The position numbers were made by a program, and so were the translations under genes. DNA of 64,000 bases from the NCBI GenBank assembly GCA_902494555.1, contig CABUTR010000009.1, positions 1-64,000 on the forward strand, given 5' to 3'. Shown here piece by piece: positions 1 to 8,166 of the stretch. Origin of the DNA: an uncultured Collinsella sp. (GTDB lineage: Bacteria > Actinomycetota > Coriobacteriia > Coriobacteriales > Coriobacteriaceae). Below the pieces are notes generated by a model. That model was not told where the DNA came from and made no database searches. It worked only from the letters and a program-made list of their open reading frames with translations. Position 1 is the first letter of the stretch; each line of letters opens with the position of its first letter.

Positions 1-32
1 ACAGGCCAAGTCGCGGTCGCGCATCGGGGGAT

Positions 33-38
33 TATACT
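33..38 (+). promoter_or_regulatory. Possible -10 element ahead of moeA
   Basis: TATACT lies 57 bp before the moeA start and resembles a housekeeping -10 hexamer. No convincing -35 is visible at the right distance. An inverted repeat CGGCGC/GCGCCG sits between it and the gene (about 58-79). Weak candidate only. Confidence 0.25.
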
Positions 39-95
39 GAGACAAGCATAAAGAATCGGCGCCCCTGTTGTGCGCCGTGGCATTAAGAGGTGCAT

Positions 96-1358
96 ATGGC
101 AGAGAAACTCATTCCGCTGGAGGACGCGCAGTCGATTGTTCTGTCGCATGTTGCTCCGACCGATCTCGTCGAGATTCCCGTGTGGCAGGCCGCCGGTCTT
201 CCCTTGGCAGAGGACGCGGTGGCCGATATCGACATCTCGCCGTTTGCTAACAGCGCTATGGACGGATATGCCGTGCGCTCGGCGGATTTGGCGCAGGCAT
301 CTGGCGAGGCGCCGGTGACGCTCGACGTTATCGGACACGAGGCCGCGGGCCATGTGTTTGAGGGCACAATTGGCGCGGGCGAGACGGTCCGCATCATGAC
401 GGGCGCGCCGGTACCCGAAGGTGCCGATGCCGTGGTGAAATACGAGATCGTTGAGGTGCTTGACGGCGACGGCAACGAGGGCTCACACGTGAGCTTCTCG
501 ACGCCGGCCAAGGTGGGGGAGAACGTTCGCTCTGCCGCCGAGGAGGCCCATGCCGGCGACGTTGTGATGCACGCCGGCGAGGTCGTGGCTCCGGCGGGCG
601 CGGGTCTGCTGGCAAGCGCCGGATACGCGAGCGTGAAGGTGCACGCTGCCCCGCGTGTGGGCATCATCTCGCTGGGCACAGAACTGGTCGCGCCGAACGA
701 GCTGCCGGCGCGCGGGCAGATTCGCGACTCCAACTCGTCGGCGTTGATGGCCGAGGCACTCGATGCCGGCGCCGAGCCCGTGTTCTACGGCATTGCGCCC
801 GATGATGAGCAGGCGATTGCCGAGCTGGTGCATCGTGCCGTGCAGGAGTGCGATTTTGTCATTACGAGCGGTGGCGCCTCGGCAGGCGACTACGACTACG
901 TGACGGCGCTCGTCCGGCGCGAGGGCGAGGTGCTGTTTGACCGCATCTCGATGCGTCCGGGCAAGGCCATCACGTTTGGCTTGCTCGGGGGTAAGCCCTA
1001 CCTGGGGCTTTCAGGCAATCCGGCCGCGGCGTATGTGGGCTTTGAGATGCTCGCCCGCCCGGCGATTCGCAAGATGCGCGGCTTTGCCGAGGGTGCACGT
1101 CCCGTGCAGCAGGCGATGCTCACGCACGGCGTGAAAAAGCGACAGCATCGCCGCTTCTTCGATCGCGCCACGGTTTTGCGTGACCCCGAGACCGGTGGGC
1201 TGTTGGTGACCGAGGCCAAGACGCAGAATTCGGCGCTGCTCGGCACGATGCAGCGGGCCAACTGCCTGCTGCGTATTGACGAAGGTCCGTGCGAGCTTGC
1301 GGCGGGCGACGTCGTGGACGTTGTTCGCGTCGACCTGCCCGAGGGCGCCGTGTTGTAG
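96..1358 (+). CDS. moeA: Molybdopterin molybdotransferase MoeA
   Basis: Product of 420 aa, normal length for MoeA, which inserts molybdate into adenylylated molybdopterin in the cytoplasm to form molybdenum cofactor. Family motifs are visible in order: TGAPVPEGADAVV in the central region, IRDSNS, SGGASAGDYD, RPGKAITFG and GLSGNPAA. ATG at 96 is preferred over the in-frame GTG at 90 because AAGAGG at 85-90 is a ribosome binding site at a 5 nt distance. It is followed after 10 nt by mogA, so the two final steps of cofactor assembly are co-transcribed. Molybdate uptake genes follow downstream, and the main clients are probably FdhF, the orphan oxidoreductase and the XDH-type enzyme in this window. 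Confidence 0.95.
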   Translation: MAEKLIPLEDAQSIVLSHVAPTDLVEIPVWQAAGLPLAEDAVADIDISPFANSAMDGYAVRSADLAQASGEAPVTLDVIGHEAAGHVFEGTIGAGETVRIMTGAPVPEGADAVVKYEIVEVLDGDGNEGSHVSFSTPAKVGENVRSAAEEAHAGDVVMHAGEVVAPAGAGLLASAGYASVKVHAAPRVGIISLGTELVAPNELPARGQIRDSNSSALMAEALDAGAEPVFYGIAPDDEQAIAELVHRAVQECDFVITSGGASAGDYDYVTALVRREGEVLFDRISMRPGKAITFGLLGGKPYLGLSGNPAAAYVGFEMLARPAIRKMRGFAEGARPVQQAMLTHGVKKRQHRRFFDRATVLRDPETGGLLVTEAKTQNSALLGTMQRANCLLRIDEGPCELAAGDVVDVVRVDLPEGAVL

Positions 1359-1368
1359 GAGGAATGCT

Positions 1369-1848
1369 ATGGAGCTGAAGATATCGATCGTGACGTGCTC
1401 GGATACGCGCGATTTAGCCCAGGACGAGGCTGGAGCCGCACTCGAGGAACTTATCGAGGCGCAGGGCTGGACGGTCGTCTCACATGTGGTCGTGCGCGAC
1501 GACGTCAGCGAGATCGGTGATGCTATCGTGGAAGCCGCCGATGAGTGCCACGCCAATGTCGTGCTCACCTGCGGCGGCACGGGGCTTTCGATGCGCGATG
1601 TGACGCCCGAGGCGACGCGTGCCGTCTGCGATCGCGACGTGCCGGGTATTGCCGAGGCGATCCGTGCGTACTCGATGACCAAGACGCGCCGCGCCATGCT
1701 CTCGCGCGCTATTTGCATGCAACGAGGTCATACACTTGTCGTAAACTTTCCCGGTTCTACGAAGGCCGCCCGCGAAAGCTGGGAGGCCATAGCGGACCAG
1801 CTGGAGCATGCGGCTCAGATGACAGCGGGCGGCGGACATACCAACTAA
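1369..1848 (+). CDS. mogA: Molybdopterin adenylyltransferase, MogA/MoaB family
   Basis: Product of 159 aa. MogA/MoaB proteins adenylylate molybdopterin before MoeA inserts the metal. The sequence begins MELKISIVTCSDTRD, followed by the conserved TCGGTGLSMRDVTPEAT nucleotide/pterin-binding segment and a C-terminal NFPGSTKAARESW motif typical of the family. The start at 1369 follows AGGAGGAA at 1358-1364; the longer reading from 1276 lies inside moeA. It overlaps nothing and ends at a strong terminator, so moeA-mogA is a two-gene unit. MogA and MoaB cannot be separated by motif reading alone, so the symbol is a family-level choice. Confidence 0.9.
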   Translation: MELKISIVTCSDTRDLAQDEAGAALEELIEAQGWTVVSHVVVRDDVSEIGDAIVEAADECHANVVLTCGGTGLSMRDVTPEATRAVCDRDVPGIAEAIRAYSMTKTRRAMLSRAICMQRGHTLVVNFPGSTKAARESWEAIADQLEHAAQMTAGGGHTN

Positions 1849-1861
1849 GCGATTTACCTGC

Positions 1862-1896
1862 GGCGGAGCGACCTGAACGGCTGCTCCGCCTTTTAT
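1862..1896 (+). terminator. Rho-independent terminator after moeA-mogA
   Basis: GGCGGAGC at 1862-1869 and GCTCCGCC at 1883-1890 form an 8 bp stem with a 13 nt loop, followed by TTTTATTT. It lies 14 nt after the mogA stop. Confidence 0.85.
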
Positions 1897-1939
1897 TTGC
1901 GCCCAAGGGGACGGCATTCTGTAGGCATGCCTGAAACTA

Positions 1940-1957
1940 TATTCTCAGAAGAGAATA
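1940..1957. promoter_or_regulatory. Candidate operator of the modABC operon
   Basis: TATTCTC-AGAA-GAGAATA is a perfect 7 bp inverted repeat with a 4 bp spacer. It sits in the AT-rich promoter region 95 bp before modA. Molybdate importers are commonly repressed by ModE-type regulators binding palindromes here, but this sequence does not match the E. coli ModE box and no regulator gene is in the window. Regulatory role is inferred from position and symmetry. Confidence 0.45.
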
Positions 1958-2052
1958 ATTTCTCATAATCATTATTCGCACCGAAGTATAATTTAATTAC
2001 AGAATAAAGCCCGCGGTGGGGTACCCGGGCACAAGGTCCGAAAGGGTTGAAC

Positions 2053-2925
2053 ATGTTCGATATGGTTTCTCGCCGCGGATTCGTCTCGCTCTCTACTGTC
2101 GCCGCTGCCGGCCTTGGCCTTGCCGGCTGCTCTGGCAACAAGACGTCTGAGCCGACTGGCTCCGATGCCGGTTCTGCTAAGGCATCTTCCAAGAAAGCTG
2201 TCGAGCTGCAGGTCTTTGCCGCCAACTCGCTCGAGAAGGCTCTGCCCGAGGTTCAGGAGCTTTACACCGAGCAGGCCGGTACCAGGTTTGCCGACACGCA
2301 GTTCAAGGCGTCTGGCGACCTCGTTGAGCAGATGCGCGCCGGTGCCACGGTCGACGTGCTCATCACCGCTTCCAAGGGCACCATGGATGACGCTGAGACC
2401 GCCGAGCTCGTCGACACCGACACCCGTGAGGATATGTTCGTCAACGATCTTGTGATCATTCGCGCCGAGGGCTCCGACACCAAGGTCGAGGCCATCGCCG
2501 ACGTCTCGAACCTGGACGGCAAGATCGCCATCGGCGACGCCAAGACCGTTCCTGCCGGCAAGTACGCCAACCAGGCGCTGGCTTCCGTGGGCCTCTACAC
2601 CGGTACCGAGGGTGATGACGGCGAGTATGCTCCCGAGATTGCCGACAAGGTCGCACTGGCCGACAAAGTTGGTACTGCCGCCGCCTATGTGTCCACTGGC
2701 GACTGCGTGGCTGGTTTTGTCTACAGCTCCGATATCTTCCGCTATGACGGCATCGAGGAAGCCTTCGTGTGCCCCGAGGACTCGCACAAGCCCATCGTGT
2801 ATCCCGGTGCTGTCGCCGATAGCTCCGAGCACGCCGACGAGGCCAAGGCGTTTATCGACTTTTGCCTGTCCAACAAGAAGGCTCAGAAGATTTGGGCTAA
2901 GTACGGCTTTGAGCTTTCCGAGTAG
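2053..2925 (+). CDS. modA: Molybdate ABC transporter substrate-binding lipoprotein ModA
   Basis: Product of 290 aa. The N-terminus carries SRRGFVSLS, which fits a twin-arginine export motif, then a hydrophobic stretch and lipobox LAGC with Cys26, so it is probably a Tat-exported lipoprotein facing outward. The mature part shows the ModA pattern: FAANSLEKALPE near the start, TQFKASGDLVEQMRAGA, LITASKGTMDDA, FVNDLVIIRA and a C-terminal FIDFCLSNKKAQKIW, matching periplasmic-binding-protein type 2 molybdate/tungstate binders. ATG 2053 is chosen because AAAGGG at 2041-2046 sits 6 nt upstream; TTG 2047 is a weaker option. First gene of modABC. Confidence 0.93.
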   Translation: MFDMVSRRGFVSLSTVAAAGLGLAGCSGNKTSEPTGSDAGSAKASSKKAVELQVFAANSLEKALPEVQELYTEQAGTRFADTQFKASGDLVEQMRAGATVDVLITASKGTMDDAETAELVDTDTREDMFVNDLVIIRAEGSDTKVEAIADVSNLDGKIAIGDAKTVPAGKYANQALASVGLYTGTEGDDGEYAPEIADKVALADKVGTAAAYVSTGDCVAGFVYSSDIFRYDGIEEAFVCPEDSHKPIVYPGAVADSSEHADEAKAFIDFCLSNKKAQKIWAKYGFELSE

Positions 2926-2993
2926 TGCGGCTTGGCGCGATAATTCCATCGCTTTGTGTTTCACTCCGTCCTTGTATTCGCTTGGAGCTTTTC

Positions 2994-4436
2994 GTGCTTA
3001 ATAGATTCCGCATGCTTGTCGCCTGTGCTTTGACCTTCGCGCTTTGCTGGGTGCCGGGATTTGCGTTTGCTGGGGTCGCTGAGGACGGGGCCCAGGTTGC
3101 TGCGACCGCTCATGGGCTTTCCTATGGGATCGAGGGTTTTGAGCGGCTGGCCAAGGGGACCGCTCGTGCCATGGAGGGCCAGCCTGAGGGCTACCGGTTT
3201 CCCGTTGACGAGGACGTGGACCTTGTAGTGGTGCCTGCTGCCGATCGCGTTGTGGTGTGGATATCGCCCAAGGCGGTCGAGAAGTATGGATTGGATCCGC
3301 AGGACAACGAGTGCGTATCGGGTCTCAAGGCCCTCGTCTGTGAGCTCGACAGCGCAAACTGCATGGGAGGTGCACAGCTGGGGGACGTGGATCTTCCTTG
3401 GTATGTCACGGCGGAAACAACGTTTGATGCCGGCGGGTATACCTATGGCTTTGACGAGCGCGGTGCGGATGGGGACCGCTATGTAGTGATTGCATCGGCC
3501 TCGGGTGATGCCAAGGGCGGCGCGCGTTGGCTTGATAGCGCTCAAATGGTAGAAGCATCGTCTGTCGCGTTGCGGAATGAGCAGGGGCCCTTGACCTCTC
3601 TGGCCTCCTTTTTGGGCGACATCGACTATCGCCCGTTTTGGGTGTCCATAAAAACGAGCGGCCTTGCCCTGCTGATTGCCTTTGCACTGGGCCTGTTTGC
3701 CGCGTGGAAGACTATGGGTACCTCGAGTCGCATCAAGGGCCTGCTCGATTCGGTCTTTACGATTCCTATGGTGCTGCCGCCCACGGTCTGCGGCTTTCTG
3801 CTCCTCATGCTGTTTGGCCGCTCGACCGGTGTCGGCCAGTGGCTGATCGCGCACGGCATCTCGATCGTTTTTACCTGGCCCGCGGCGGTCATTTCGGCCG
3901 TCGTTGTGTCGTTTCCGCTGGTCTACCGCACGGCGCTCGGAGCCTTCGAGAGCCTCGACACGCAGATGCTCGACGCCGCGCGAACCTTGGGATGGTCCGA
4001 ACGTCGCATCTTCACCGAGCTCATGATGCCGCTTGGCTGGCCCTCCATCGCCGCTGGCACGGTGCTCGCCTTTGCGCGTGCCATGGGCGAGTTTGGCTGC
4101 ACCCTGTTCTTTGCGGGCAACTATGCCGGCATTACGCAGACCATCCCCATCGCCATCTACTTTGAGTGGATGGGTGGTAACACGTCGGTGGCGCTCTTTT
4201 GGGTTGTCGCCGTAATCGTGTTCAGTTTCCTGGTCATTCTGTTCATCAATATGTACACGGCGCATTCGCAAAAGTATCGCGAGCGGGGCCTTTCCCGTGC
4301 GGAGCGCAAGCAGGCCAAAGAGCTCGCCGGACAGGGCGATTCGCTTGACCCGGTGGGCGGCAATGCCTTGCGTATCGATCGCGAGGCGCTGGCCGAACTC
4401 ATGCTCGATGATGCGGCGCCGCAGGGAGGTCGATAA
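2994..4436 (+). CDS. modB: Molybdate ABC transporter permease ModB with exported N-terminal domain
   Basis: Product of 480 aa, about twice the usual 220-230 aa of ModB. The C-terminal half (about residues 215-450) is a normal ModB permease with several membrane segments and the ABC-docking EAA-type loop (AARTLGWSERRIFTELMMPLGWPSI). The N-terminal 200 residues start with a signal-peptide-like segment (MLVACALTFALCWVPGFAFA) and continue as a soluble, acidic, probably extracytoplasmic domain that I do not recognise. GTG 2994 is preferred since GGAG at 2984-2987 is 6 nt away; ATG 3012 is possible. It lies between modA and modC, so the transport role is secure while the role of the extra domain is unknown. 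Confidence 0.88.
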   Translation: MLNRFRMLVACALTFALCWVPGFAFAGVAEDGAQVAATAHGLSYGIEGFERLAKGTARAMEGQPEGYRFPVDEDVDLVVVPAADRVVVWISPKAVEKYGLDPQDNECVSGLKALVCELDSANCMGGAQLGDVDLPWYVTAETTFDAGGYTYGFDERGADGDRYVVIASASGDAKGGARWLDSAQMVEASSVALRNEQGPLTSLASFLGDIDYRPFWVSIKTSGLALLIAFALGLFAAWKTMGTSSRIKGLLDSVFTIPMVLPPTVCGFLLLMLFGRSTGVGQWLIAHGISIVFTWPAAVISAVVVSFPLVYRTALGAFESLDTQMLDAARTLGWSERRIFTELMMPLGWPSIAAGTVLAFARAMGEFGCTLFFAGNYAGITQTIPIAIYFEWMGGNTSVALFWVVAVIVFSFLVILFINMYTAHSQKYRERGLSRAERKQAKELAGQGDSLDPVGGNALRIDREALAELMLDDAAPQGGR

Positions 4437-4439
4437 GCT

Positions 4440-5510
4440 ATGTCGCTCGTTCTGGATATCAAAAAACGCTATCCCGGGTTTATGCTCGACATGCAACTTG
4501 AGGCCGGCGAGGAGCGTGTGGCGCTGCTGGGCGCCTCGGGTTGCGGCAAGAGCTGCACGTTGCGCTGCATTGCCGGCGTGGAGACACCCGACGAGGGCAA
4601 GATCGTCGTCAACGGCGTGACCTTTTTTGACTCGGCGGCGGGTATCAACCTGTCGCCCCAGGAGCGAAAATGCGCCCTGCTGTTCCAAAACTATCAGCTG
4701 TTTCCCAACATGACGGTGGCCGATAACGTATGCGCCGGTGTTAAGGATGCGGGTGACGCCGCCGCGCGCAAAAAGCTCGCCGAGCGCTATCTGGGCATTT
4801 TCGGTCTGGCCGATTTTGCCGACCGCTACCCCGCGCGCCTCTCGGGCGGTCAGCAGCAACGCGTGGCGCTTGCGCGCATGGTGGCGGCGCATCCGGGCAT
4901 TTTTATGTTCGACGAGCCCATGAGCGCACTCGATTCCTATCTTAAGAGCGCGCTCGAACAGAACATGCTCGACCTGTTCGATGTGTGCAACCGTACCGTG
5001 CTCTACGTGAGCCACGACATCGACGAAGCGTGCCGCCTGTGCCGGCGCATTTGTGTGATGCACGACGGGCATATGGAGGAGATCGGCTCCGTCGAGGACG
5101 TGGTCCGCCGGCCGCAAACCTTGGCTGCGCTGCGCCTGACGGGCTGCAAGAATACGAGCCGCGCGCGCAAGATCGGCGACGAAGAAGTTGAGGCCCTCGA
5201 CTGGGGCATGACCTTCAACGTGGGACGTGAGATTCCCGATAACGTGGCGTACCTGGGTATTCGCGCAAGCTACTTCCATGTTGACAATCGCGCGGAGCGG
5301 GGTCGCAACAGCTACGACCTGCATGTGGCCCGCGTGAGCGATTCACGTTTTGAGCGTCTGGTGCTGCTGGACGTGCCGCGCGCCGACGCGCCGACGCGCC
5401 TGCAGTGGAAGGTCAACAAAGTGCGCATGCCTGTCGACGAGCTGCCGCAAACAGGCGAGACGCTGCGCATGCATTTTGATGCCAGCAGGATCCATTTGGT
5501 TTGTCGATAG
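4440..5510 (+). CDS. modC: Molybdate ABC transporter ATP-binding protein ModC
   Basis: Product of 356 aa. The ATPase domain has Walker A GASGCGKS near residue 31, Q-loop FQNYQLFPNM, signature LSGGQQQR, Walker B IFMFDEPMSALD and the switch histidine in YVSHDIDEA. The last 120 residues fit the regulatory TOBE-like/MOP domain of ModC. It starts 3 nt after the modB stop, so it energises the ModAB importer. A terminator follows 11 nt later. Other oxyanion importers such as tungstate or sulfate share this architecture; the neighbouring moeA-mogA favours molybdate. Confidence 0.92.
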   Translation: MSLVLDIKKRYPGFMLDMQLEAGEERVALLGASGCGKSCTLRCIAGVETPDEGKIVVNGVTFFDSAAGINLSPQERKCALLFQNYQLFPNMTVADNVCAGVKDAGDAAARKKLAERYLGIFGLADFADRYPARLSGGQQQRVALARMVAAHPGIFMFDEPMSALDSYLKSALEQNMLDLFDVCNRTVLYVSHDIDEACRLCRRICVMHDGHMEEIGSVEDVVRRPQTLAALRLTGCKNTSRARKIGDEEVEALDWGMTFNVGREIPDNVAYLGIRASYFHVDNRAERGRNSYDLHVARVSDSRFERLVLLDVPRADAPTRLQWKVNKVRMPVDELPQTGETLRMHFDASRIHLVCR

Positions 5511-5521
5511 CGCCGGGTAAT

Positions 5522-5557
5522 GCCGTCGGGGATATAGGCCTCGGCGGCTTTGTTTTT
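5522..5557 (+). terminator. Terminator after modABC
   Basis: GCCGTCGGGG (5522-5531) pairs with CCTCGGCGGC (5539-5548) using two G-U pairs, loop ATATAGG, followed by TTTGTTTTT. Confidence 0.75.
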
Positions 5558-5712
5558 GCCGTTCGCCGAATGAGGAATGACAAACTCTTATCAATCAAGA
5601 TAATTATTTATTTAACGACGGCACACGACGCTGTCGTACGAATGTCAACGGTGTTCGCATGGTCGATGACCGTTGATATAGTTGACCTCAACTTGTAAAG
5701 GAGGGTGCGCAC

Positions 5713-6089
5713 ATGCCGCAGACGACATATATTCGCCGCGTTGCCGCGCGCGCCCTGTATATGGCTCGGAGTCGCATATGAGCAGGCATGTTCACGGCTC
5801 CGGGAGAGACGACGCACAACTAAATAATCGACCGCAAAGCAGGTTCCCTAAAATTCCGGGTTTGAGCACGGTCGGATTATCGCCACCCACCGTGCAGCTC
5901 GTGTCGCGCGTGGCCACCATGGCCGGGCAGGCGTCGGGCGCCTCGTACTTCCTGACCGGCGGCTTGTGCGAGAACGCCTATGTCGTAGAGCGGCTGGGCG
6001 CGCTGCTGGGCTCGCCGGTGACTACGTCGCCCCTGGCCCGTTTTGCCGGCGCGATCGGCGCGGGCGTTCGCGCCCAGGCACTAGGGTGA
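5713..6089 (+). pseudogene. Remnant of a BadF/BadG/BcrA-type (2-hydroxyacyl-CoA dehydratase) activase
   Basis: From about 5877 to 6089 one frame encodes the C-terminal tail of an ASKHA-fold activase: a helix VQLVSRVATMAGQASG, the conserved FLTGGLCENAYVVERLG strand-helix, and a final ARFAGAIGAGVRAQALG. The ATP-binding and Fe-S parts that should precede it are missing. Upstream, a strong ribosome binding site AAGGAGGG (5698-5705) leads to ATG 5713, which in another frame gives only 22 codons before TGA at 5779. I read this as the original start joined by deletion to the last ~70 codons. The intact enzyme would activate a radical dehydratase or reductase; no partner gene is in the window. The link between the 5' and 3' pieces is inference. 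Confidence 0.6.
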
Positions 6090-6158
6090 TGTATCGGCCG
6101 TGGAAGCGCGTTCATGCGTATACTGGGAAGCATTGTTTGGGTTTGAGAGGAGGTATCG

Positions 6159-7208
6159 ATGGCTGACGATCAGATTAAGCTCACGTCTATGACTGCCGCG
6201 AGCGGTTGAGCCGCTAAGTTGGCTCCCGGAGCCCTCGCCCAGGTCCTGGGCGACTTGCCAAATGTTCATAACGACAACTTGCTCGTGGGGTTCGATACCT
6301 CCGACGATGCGAGCGTTTTCCGCGTAGGGGAGAACCTGGGGCTCGTGCAGTCCATCGACTTCTTCCCACCGATGGTCGACGACCCGTTCCTGTTTGGCCA
6401 GATTGCTGCGGCCAACTCGCTGTCGGACATCTACGCCATGGGCGGGCGGCCGAGCCATGCCATGAACCTGCTTTGTATACCCAGTTGCCTGGGCGTTAAG
6501 GTTGCCGGCCAGATTCTGGCGGGTGGCGCCGACAAGTGCGTCGAGGCCGGTTGCTCCATCGCGGGCGGCCACACCATCAACGACGACGAGCCCAAGTACG
6601 GCCTGTCCGTGAGCGGCTTTGTCGCGCTCGACCGCATGCTCACCAACAGCGGCGCGCGCGTGGGCGATGCGTTACTGCTGACCAAGGCGGTTGGCTCGGG
6701 CATCATCACCACGGCCATTAAGGGCGAGCTCATCGAGCAGGATAGCGCCAGCCCGGTGTTCGAGTCGATGCGCACCCTCAACGAGGCCCCGATTCGTCTG
6801 GCCGAGGGCCTCGAGCTTCACGGCTGCACTGACGTCACGGGCTTTGGCCTGATCGGGCATGCGTGCGAGATGGCCGAGGGCTCGGGCGTGCAGATTGAGC
6901 TTGTGTCGAGGGCGGTTCCGCTCTTTGACCAGGTGCTCGACATGGCGCGCCTGGGCATTATCCCTGCCGGTGCCTACCGCAACCAGGACTTTTTTGGCCC
7001 GCGCATGGCGGCCGACGATGACCTGGAGCCGGGCATGCTGGATGCGCTGTACGATCCGCAGACCTCGGGCGGCCTGCTCATCGCAGCGCCTGCCGCCGAT
7101 GTGGATGAGCTCGCGCACCGTCTGCATGCCGAGGATTGCATCGCTGCCGTTGTCGGTCGCGTGTGCGAGGCGGTGCCGGGCGGTCCTGCCGTTCGTGTTG
7201 TGCGTTAA
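6159..7208 (+). CDS. selD: Selenide, water dikinase SelD (selenoprotein)
   Basis: Product of 349 aa if the in-frame TGA at 6207-6209 is read as selenocysteine 17. SelD makes selenophosphate from selenide and ATP. ATG 6159 follows GAGAGGAGG (6144-6152), and codons 1-16 end in the family motif T-x-x-SG-U-AAKL, where U replaces the catalytic Cys of SGCGCK-type SelDs. After the TGA the frame stays open with the SelD motifs LVGFDTSDDA, FFPPMVDDPFLFGQIAAANSLSDIYAMGG, GGHTINDDEPKYGLSVSG, TDVTGFGLIGHA and DPQTSGGLL. A gene caller starting at 6219 would lose the active-site segment. First gene of the selenium operon; yedF follows 60 nt later. Confidence 0.96.
6236..6252 (+). promoter_or_regulatory. 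Bacterial SECIS hairpin of selD
   Basis: CGCCCA-GGTCC-TGGGCG: a 6 bp stem with a GGTCC pentaloop, starting 26 nt after the Sec UGA. Bacterial SECIS elements recognised by SelB are hairpins just downstream of UGA with a G-U bearing apical loop; the loop resembles the GGTCT loop in fdhF of this window. The spacing is longer than in fdhF. A second hairpin GGCTCC-C-GGAGCC (6221-6233) lies between. Confidence 0.65.
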
Positions 7209-7268
7209 GGAAAACCGTTTATGTGACCGTCCGTTGTTCTGGGCGGCCCCTTTCGAAAGGAATTTACT

Positions 7269-7895
7269 ATGTCTACCAAGATTGAAGTCAATGCCATGGG
7301 CGATGCCTGCCCGCTGCCCGTCGTCAAGACGCTCAAGGCCCTGAAACAGCTCGATGGCGAGGGCGCTGTTGTGATCTCGGTCGACAACGAGACCGCCGTC
7401 AAGAACATCTCCAAGATGGCACAGGAAAAGGGCTGCACGACCTCGGTCGAGAAGGTCGCAGATGCCGAGTGGCACGTGACCGTCGCGACCGCCGGTGCCG
7501 TGGCCGTTGCGGACCCCGAGCAGGATGGCGCTGCCTTCTGCGATGCCAGCGCCGGCAAGGGCAAGCTCGTCATATCCGTCTACACCGACTGTATGGGTCG
7601 CGGCGACGACGAGCTGGGCCACAAGCTCATGAAGGCGTTTATCTTTGCCGTGACGCAGCAGGAGGAGCTGCCCGCGACCATGTTGTTCTATAACGGCGGC
7701 GCCAAGCTCACCGTCGAGGGCTCGCCGGTGCTCGATGACCTGAAGGGCCTGGCCGAGCAGGGCGTCGAGATTCTCACCTGCGGTACCTGCCTCGACCACT
7801 ATGGCATTAAAGACCAGCTTGCGGTGGGCGAGGTCACCAACATGTACGTGATCGTGGAGAAGATGGAGCAGGCCGTGCGCGTCGTGCGCCCGTAG
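7269..7895 (+). CDS. yedF: Selenium metabolism protein YedF (TusA-DsrE fusion)
   Basis: Product of 208 aa with two parts. Residues 1-75 form a TusA-like sulfur/selenium carrier domain with GDACPLPVVKTL, Cys14 being the expected persulfide or perselenide site. Residues 95-208 form a DsrE-like domain with a LTCGTCLDHYGI segment holding a second Cys pair. This architecture is the YedF family known to co-occur with SelD in Sec-using anaerobes; its exact chemistry is not settled. ATG 7269 follows AAAGGAATTT. It lies between selD and a DUF3343 gene, which supports a role in delivering reduced selenium. Confidence 0.92.
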   Translation: MSTKIEVNAMGDACPLPVVKTLKALKQLDGEGAVVISVDNETAVKNISKMAQEKGCTTSVEKVADAEWHVTVATAGAVAVADPEQDGAAFCDASAGKGKLVISVYTDCMGRGDDELGHKLMKAFIFAVTQQEELPATMLFYNGGAKLTVEGSPVLDDLKGLAEQGVEILTCGTCLDHYGIKDQLAVGEVTNMYVIVEKMEQAVRVVRP

Positions 7896-7914
7896 CGTAT
7901 TGGTTGGAGTTGCC

Positions 7915-8166
7915 ATGAGGGAGAAGCGCCCGGCGCTTGTCATCACGTTTCCCACCACGGCGGCCGCCATGGGTTGTGAGTCCCTGTGCGTCGAGCGCGG
8001 CCTTCCCGGGCGAACGATTCCCGTGCCCGGGGAGGTCGCTGCCGGCTGCGGTCTGGCGTGGAAGGCGTTGCCTGCCGATGAGGAACTGCTGCGCGGCGCA
8101 CTCGCCGCGGCGGGCGTTCCCACCGAGGGCTATACCGTGATCGATATGTGGGAGGTCGTGCGATGA
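7915..8166 (+). CDS. DUF3343 family protein, putative Se/S carrier
   Basis: Small 83 aa protein with the DUF3343 pattern: VITFPTTAAAMGCESLC near the N-terminus, then GLPGRTIPVPGEVAAGCGLAWK. Two conserved cysteines (in CESLC and AGCGLA) could carry sulfur or selenium. ATG 7915 follows GGTTGGAG and is preferred to the upstream TTG. It overlaps the next start by 4 nt (ATGA), which suggests translational coupling to the cysteine desulfurase. A second DUF3343 gene lies at 49024 beside the selAB-selC-mobA cluster, so both copies sit with selenium genes. Confidence 0.82.
   Translation: MREKRPALVITFPTTAAAMGCESLCVERGLPGRTIPVPGEVAAGCGLAWKALPADEELLRGALAAAGVPTEGYTVIDMWEVVR

Noticed and set aside
1849..2052. 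Molybdenum cofactor riboswitch before modA
   Set aside because: I could not recognise its conserved architecture; only a terminator and a short palindrome are visible.
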